Origin: Halomonas sp.
GTDB lineage: Bacteria; Pseudomonadota; Gammaproteobacteria; Pseudomonadales; Halomonadaceae
Direction: 5' to 3'
NCBI GenBank assembly: GCA_007129225.1
Contig: SKVX01000441.1
Span: 1-11,626, forward strand
Length of the DNA: 11,626 nt
Both the position numbers and the translations under genes were made by a program. Within the stretch, counting starts at the first letter, position 1, and each line of letters opens with the position of its first letter. The notes beneath the pieces were generated by a model, which searched no databases, was not told where the DNA came from, and saw nothing but the letters and a program-made list of their open reading frames with translations. Shown one piece after another: positions 9,359 to 11,626 of this stretch.

Positions 9359-9703
9359 ATGTCACTACCGGAAGCATGCGAAAAAACCAGGCACTTGTCG
9401 GTTCGCCAGCGCACCGAACTACTGGACAGGTTGGGGCAATATTGTCCGGTCACCGTCATGCATTTTGCGGATGGCGTCACTGAGGTCACCCACATGGAAA
9501 ATCTTCGCAATCCGACAGCCAGCTCCCTTGCCCCGTGGAGCTTACGTCCAGCCATCCCGCGTCGCCCCGATCAGGAGCCGATCGATTTCGGTACGTTCAA
9601 GTACGTGTATATTGCCCCCTGCACTGGCCGGAGCGTGTCATTGCAAGCGGCTCGTGGAGACGACGAGCTCATGAGCATGGACCCCAACCTGTCGCAAGCC
9701 TGA
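9359..9703 (+). CDS. Small protein of unknown function (114 aa)
   Basis: I do not recognise this protein. It is 114 residues from ATG 9359 and soluble-looking, with no signal peptide or membrane segment. It has a charged N-terminal helix-like part (SVRQRTELLDRL near residues 14-25), a central PVTVMHFADGVTEVTHMEN segment that looks like beta strands, and a proline/arginine-rich middle. Support for it being real: plausible mixed codon use through its whole length, and a terminator-like hairpin eight bases after its TGA. Upstream GGGG and CAGG give only a weak ribosome site. The frame is open to an earlier ATG at 9299, but that start would overlap the synthase coding region and has no ribosome site, so I reject it. 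The gene is divergent from ndvB and nearly touches it, so the ndvB promoter must lie inside this gene if both are expressed. It could be a lineage-specific gene or a chance frame. Confidence 0.5.
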   Translation: MSLPEACEKTRHLSVRQRTELLDRLGQYCPVTVMHFADGVTEVTHMENLRNPTASSLAPWSLRPAIPRRPDQEPIDFGTFKYVYIAPCTGRSVSLQAARGDDELMSMDPNLSQA

Positions 9704-9710
9704 AGGAACT

Positions 9711-9735
9711 GGCGGGCCCATGCCCGCCCTTTCCT
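9711..9735 (+). terminator. Hairpin terminator after the 114-aa gene
   Basis: A perfect 7-bp stem, GGCGGGC (9711-9717) and GCCCGCC (9722-9728), with a CCAT loop, begins 8 bases after the TGA of the upstream small gene. It is followed by the short, interrupted T-rich tail CTTTCCTC. The stem is strong and the tail weak, so Rho-independent termination is likely but not certain. On the other strand the stem is not followed by a T-run. Confidence 0.6.
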
Positions 9736-9825
9736 CATGGCCGTATCCGCATTTCTCATACTGGTCAGGATGCGCGGCTCGCCAAGCCGCCGCTGTGTTG
9801 CTATGGGTTAGGGAAAGACATCTCC

Positions 9826-9831
9826 GGGAGG
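9826..9831 (+). promoter_or_regulatory. Strong ribosome binding site for a GTG start
   Basis: GGGAGG lies 7 bases before the GTG at 9839. This fixes a GTG start for the 81-aa protein even though several ATG codons follow in frame. About 40 bases upstream, GCGGCT (9774-9779) and AGCCGC (9785-9790) form a small 6-bp hairpin in what may be the leader. I found no convincing -35/-10 pair in 9736-9825. Confidence 0.7.
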
Positions 9832-9838
9832 CAACGCC

Positions 9839-10084
9839 GTGACCCAGCATGAAAGAACCGTGATGGCCTTCGACGACCAGGGCCGCGAGTACATGATCGA
9901 CATGTTCGTCAGTACCCGTGAGCTGAGCGCAATGCAGCATACGGGCGCCACGCATGGCGCCCCCTCCTTCCGCACTCACGACGGCCATGACGTGACCTAC
10001 CTCGGCAACGGCGAGTTCATGGTCATGGTGCCGGGCGAGGAAGGGGGCGTGACGGTCAGGACCGATGACTCGGAGTTCGTTTGA
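9839..10084 (+). CDS. Small acidic protein of unknown function (81 aa)
   Basis: I do not recognise a family. The product is 81 residues, acidic, with no signal peptide or membrane segment. It begins with a likely beta-hairpin (VMAFDDQGREYMIDMFVST, residues 8-26), then has a Gly/His-rich middle (residues 34-50) and an alternating strand-like end (NGEFMVMVPGEEGGVTVRT, residues 57-75). The pattern suggests a small all-beta protein, which is inference. The GTG start is chosen because of the well-spaced GGGAGG. The gene follows the upstream terminator and precedes the regulator operon by 100 bases. Codon use is G/C-ending and ordinary for the window, which supports real coding. Confidence 0.7.
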   Translation: MTQHERTVMAFDDQGREYMIDMFVSTRELSAMQHTGATHGAPSFRTHDGHDVTYLGNGEFMVMVPGEEGGVTVRTDDSEFV

Positions 10085-10123
10085 GGCGACCGCCAGCACG
10101 ACGCGCAGGCTGAGTGGCACGGG

Positions 10124-10150
10124 TTGACAAAGCTGTTCCTTTAATAGAAC
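10124..10150 (+). promoter_or_regulatory. Possible sigma70 promoter of the regulator-azlCD operon
   Basis: A perfect consensus -35 box TTGACA sits at 10124-10129. The best -10 candidate is TAGAAC at 10145-10150 (4 of 6 matches), with a short 15-base spacer. Other AT-rich hexamers nearby are worse spaced. The -10 candidate lies inside the large palindrome, so a protein bound there would block polymerase. The -35 is convincing, the -10 is not. Confidence 0.4.
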
Positions 10151-10170
10151 GTTCGTTAAAAGGAACAGCT
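10131..10170 (+). promoter_or_regulatory. 40-bp near-palindrome, likely operator
   Basis: The outer arms AGCTGTTCCTTT (10131-10142) and AAAGGAACAGCT (10159-10170) are perfect 12-bp inverted repeats, and the centre GAACGTTC (10147-10154) is itself a perfect palindrome on the same axis. In all, 17 of 20 symmetric pairs match. It begins two bases after the TTGACA box and ends just before the ribosome site of the XRE-cupin gene. Position and symmetry fit an operator for a dimeric or tetrameric repressor, most simply the regulator encoded next to it. A role as an RNA hairpin in the leader is the alternative; there is no T-run, so it is not a typical terminator. Confidence 0.7.
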
Positions 10171-10171
10171 C

Positions 10172-10176
10172 GAGGT
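10172..10176 (+). promoter_or_regulatory. Ribosome binding site for a TTG start
   Basis: GAGGT at 10172-10176 stands 8 bases before the TTG at 10185 and supports that rare start codon. The regulator frame has no ATG before the conserved helix-turn-helix region. The site directly abuts the palindrome, so folding or protein binding there could also affect translation. Confidence 0.65.
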
Positions 10177-10184
10177 CACCTGCA

Positions 10185-10712
10185 TTGGACAAGCTTTCAC
10201 TCGGCACCCTTGGCCAGCACCTGCAGACCCTGCGCCAGGCGCAAGGCTGGTCGCTGTCGCAGCTGGCCGCCGCCGCCGGCATCGCCAAGTCGAACCTGTC
10301 GCGCCTGGAGCAGGGCAATGGCAACCCCACCCTGGATACCATCTGGCGCCTGGCGGTACAGCTGAAGGTGCCCTTCGGCACCCTCGTGGCGCCCATCGCC
10401 GTGCCCCTGGGCGAGGATGGCGTGGAGGTACGCCTGCTCGACCAGGGCAAGGACCGCCCCCAGGTCGATGCCTACTGGATGCGCTGTGCGCCACATACCT
10501 TGCGTCTTGCCGAACCCCACACCCCCGGCGCCCGGGAGTCGCTCATATTGATCAGCGGCACCCTGGAAGCCGGCCCGGAAGGCGACACCCGGACCCTCTC
10601 GGCCGGCGACACCTTGACCTTCGCTGCCGACCGTCCCCACCTCTACCGGACCGAGGACACCTGGGCCACGCTGCTGCTCAGCGTCGTCTATCAGGAGGAG
10701 TCCCCCTCATGA
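10185..10712 (+). CDS. XRE-family regulator with C-terminal cupin domain
   Basis: The product (175 residues) is a DNA-binding sensor protein. Residues about 9-63 form an XRE/Cro-type helix-turn-helix, with LRQAQGWSLSQLAAAAGIAKSNLSRLEQG marking the HTH (given here by its ends, residues 16-44) and NPTLDTIWRLA after it. Residues about 100-170 form a small cupin_2 barrel, with the G-x-L-E / L-S-A-G-D-T-L-T-F pattern near 125-146 and possible metal or ligand residues His112, Glu118 and His152. Family members regulate neighbouring transport or metabolic genes in response to a small ligand bound by the cupin. The start is TTG, chosen for the upstream GAGGT. The stop overlaps the azlC start as ATGA, implying translational coupling, so this is likely the local regulator of azlCD. 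Binding to the palindrome just upstream (autoregulation) is inference. The ligand is unknown. Confidence 0.9.
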   Translation: MDKLSLGTLGQHLQTLRQAQGWSLSQLAAAAGIAKSNLSRLEQGNGNPTLDTIWRLAVQLKVPFGTLVAPIAVPLGEDGVEVRLLDQGKDRPQVDAYWMRCAPHTLRLAEPHTPGARESLILISGTLEAGPEGDTRTLSAGDTLTFAADRPHLYRTEDTWATLLLSVVYQEESPS

Positions 10713-11440
10713 GCCTGCAAGCCACGTCCTCGCCGTCCCGCTCCTGGCTGACGGGCATGCGCGAGGCCATTCCATTGCTCGGCGGCTATGTGCCGGTGGC
10801 CATCTCCTTCGGGCTGATCGCCACCCAGGCCGGCTTCAGTGCCTGGGAAGCCGTGCTCATCTCGACGCTGATCTATGCCGGCGCCTCCCAGTTCCTGTTC
10901 GTCGGCATGGTCGCCGCCGGAGCGCCGCTGTGGCTGGTGGTGGCCATGACCCTGCTGATCAACGTGCGCCACGTGGTCTACGCCCCCAACCTGGCCCCCT
11001 GGCTGACGTCCAGCCGATGGTGGCCTTGGCTGATGCACGGCCTTACCGACCAGGTCTTCGCCGTGGCCCACGCCCGCCTGCCCCAGCTGCCGGCCTCTCA
11101 GCGCCTTGGCTGGTTCACCGGCGCCGCCCTGCTGGCCTGGTTGAGCTGGATCGGTGGCACGGCACTGGGCGCGGTGGCCGGCGGCGAACTGGTCGCCCGC
11201 TGGGCCCTGATGGGCGAGATCCTGCCTTTCGCCCTGCCCGCTCTCTTCCTGGTGCTGATAGCGCCCCGCTTCACCTCGCGGCGCTGGAGCCTGGCCCTGG
11301 CCATCACCATCGGCACCGCCCTGCTGCTGACGATGAGTGGACTCACCAACGTGGCGATTCCGCTCGCCGCCGTCTGCGGCGCGCTGTGCTTCTATAGCGT
11401 GAAGTTCGTTACCACAGGGAAAGGAGAACGCCATGAGTAG
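10709..11440 (+). CDS. azlC: AzlC-family branched-chain amino acid export permease
   Basis: The larger subunit of the two-component AzlCD (LIV-E/YgaZH) exporter, an inner-membrane permease that with AzlD exports branched-chain or related amino acids. The 243-residue product is very hydrophobic. Family signatures are seen at IPLLGGYVPVAISFGLIA (residues 21-38), YAGASQF (56-62), LINVRHVVYAP (83-93) and LTDQVFAV (112-119), with further membrane segments near 137-158, 168-185, 194-209 and 211-230. Length is normal. AGGAGG/GGAG at 10693-10700 precedes the ATG, which overlaps the regulator's stop codon by ATGA. The end overlaps azlD by 8 bases. Membership is confident; the transported substrate cannot be read from sequence. 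Confidence 0.93.
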   Translation: MSLQATSSPSRSWLTGMREAIPLLGGYVPVAISFGLIATQAGFSAWEAVLISTLIYAGASQFLFVGMVAAGAPLWLVVAMTLLINVRHVVYAPNLAPWLTSSRWWPWLMHGLTDQVFAVAHARLPQLPASQRLGWFTGAALLAWLSWIGGTALGAVAGGELVARWALMGEILPFALPALFLVLIAPRFTSRRWSLALAITIGTALLLTMSGLTNVAIPLAAVCGALCFYSVKFVTTGKGERHE

Positions 11441-11626
11441 CGCCCTCTGGGTCGCCGTCCTCGCCTCGGCGCTGGGCACCCTGCTGATGCGATTACTGCC
11501 TCTGGTGTGGATGCAGCGCCGCCTGGAGCGGCAAGCCAACGACGACAGCCTGGAAGCGATGCCCCAGTGGCTGAGCCTGCTAGGCCCGTTGATGATTGCC
11601 GCCGTCTTCGGGGTCTCGCTGATGCC
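11433..11626 (+). CDS. azlD: AzlD-family small export subunit (partial, 3' end outside window)
   Basis: The first 64 codons are present and the gene runs off the window. The start ATG at 11433 has an excellent AAGGAG (11421-11426) six bases upstream and lies inside the last codons of azlC. The visible protein has a hydrophobic first segment with the early TLLMRLLPL motif typical of AzlD (residues 16-24), a charged stretch (RRLERQANDD, 29-38) and the start of a second membrane segment (LGPLMIAAVFGVSLM, 50-64). Full AzlD proteins are about 100-110 residues, so roughly 40 residues are missing. The gene should work as the partner of AzlC from the same transcript. Confidence 0.9.
   Translation, partial: MSSALWVAVLASALGTLLMRLLPLVWMQRRLERQANDDSLEAMPQWLSLLGPLMIAAVFGVSLM

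Noticed and set aside
9638..10450. 270-residue - strand frame crossing the small gene, the palindrome and the regulator
   Set aside because: It crosses an operator-like palindrome and the conserved HTH gene, shows no family motif, and has Arg/Ala-rich shadow composition.
10691..11539. 282-residue open frame on the - strand opposite azlC/azlD
   Set aside because: The product is a low-complexity Gln/Gly/Arg-rich shadow of hydrophobic membrane codons; azlC and azlD explain this region fully.
1..11626. CRISPR arrays, tRNA/rRNA genes, insertion sequences, integrases, attachment repeats
   Set aside because: I looked on both strands and saw no regularly spaced repeats, tRNA-like cloverleaf, transposase motif or terminal inverted repeats. 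The only notable inverted repeats are the ones listed.

Overview
This is high-GC DNA with dense, mostly non-overlapping coding, typical of a Gammaproteobacterium. The protein styles (acidic small proteins, an AzlCD exporter behind a cupin regulator, a ChaC enzyme beside a cyclic glucan synthase) suggest Halomonadaceae or a relative. That taxonomic call is inference from overall look, not from a marker gene.

Layout from left to right. (1) A complete ChaC-type gamma-glutamylcyclotransferase on the + strand (7-564). (2) A short non-coding gap (565-733) between convergent genes. (3) One giant gene on the - strand (734 to about 9313/9331) that fills three quarters of the window. It encodes a full-length, roughly 2,860-residue cyclic beta-1,2-glucan synthase of the NdvB/ChvB/Cgs type, with all expected modules: N-terminal helical region, membrane segments, GT84 transferase, cyclisation (glycoamylase-like) domain, two related sugar-binding modules and a GH94 phosphorylase domain. 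(4) Two small unrecognised + strand genes (9359-9703 and 9839-10084). The first starts almost back-to-back with the synthase and ends in a hairpin terminator. (5) A regulatory gap with a TTGACA box and a 40-bp near-palindrome (10131-10170). (6) A tightly coupled + strand operon: XRE-cupin regulator, AzlC, AzlD (AzlD cut by the window end).

How the parts work: the synthase alone should initiate, elongate, cyclise and length-control a periplasmic glucan from UDP-glucose, usually an osmoadaptation or envelope polymer. No NdvA-type exporter or glucan-modifying gene is in the window. The regulator/AzlCD operon looks like a self-controlled branched-chain amino acid (or similar) export unit, with the palindrome as the obvious operator candidate. 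ChaC degrades glutathione and has no evident link to its neighbours.

Sampled stretches of the synthase gene are visibly poorer in G+C than the flanking chaC and azlC genes, which hints at a separate history. I do not see a clearly new biological system here. The best second-look items are the operator palindrome, the compositional difference and non-ATG start of the giant synthase gene, and the two orphan small genes beside it.
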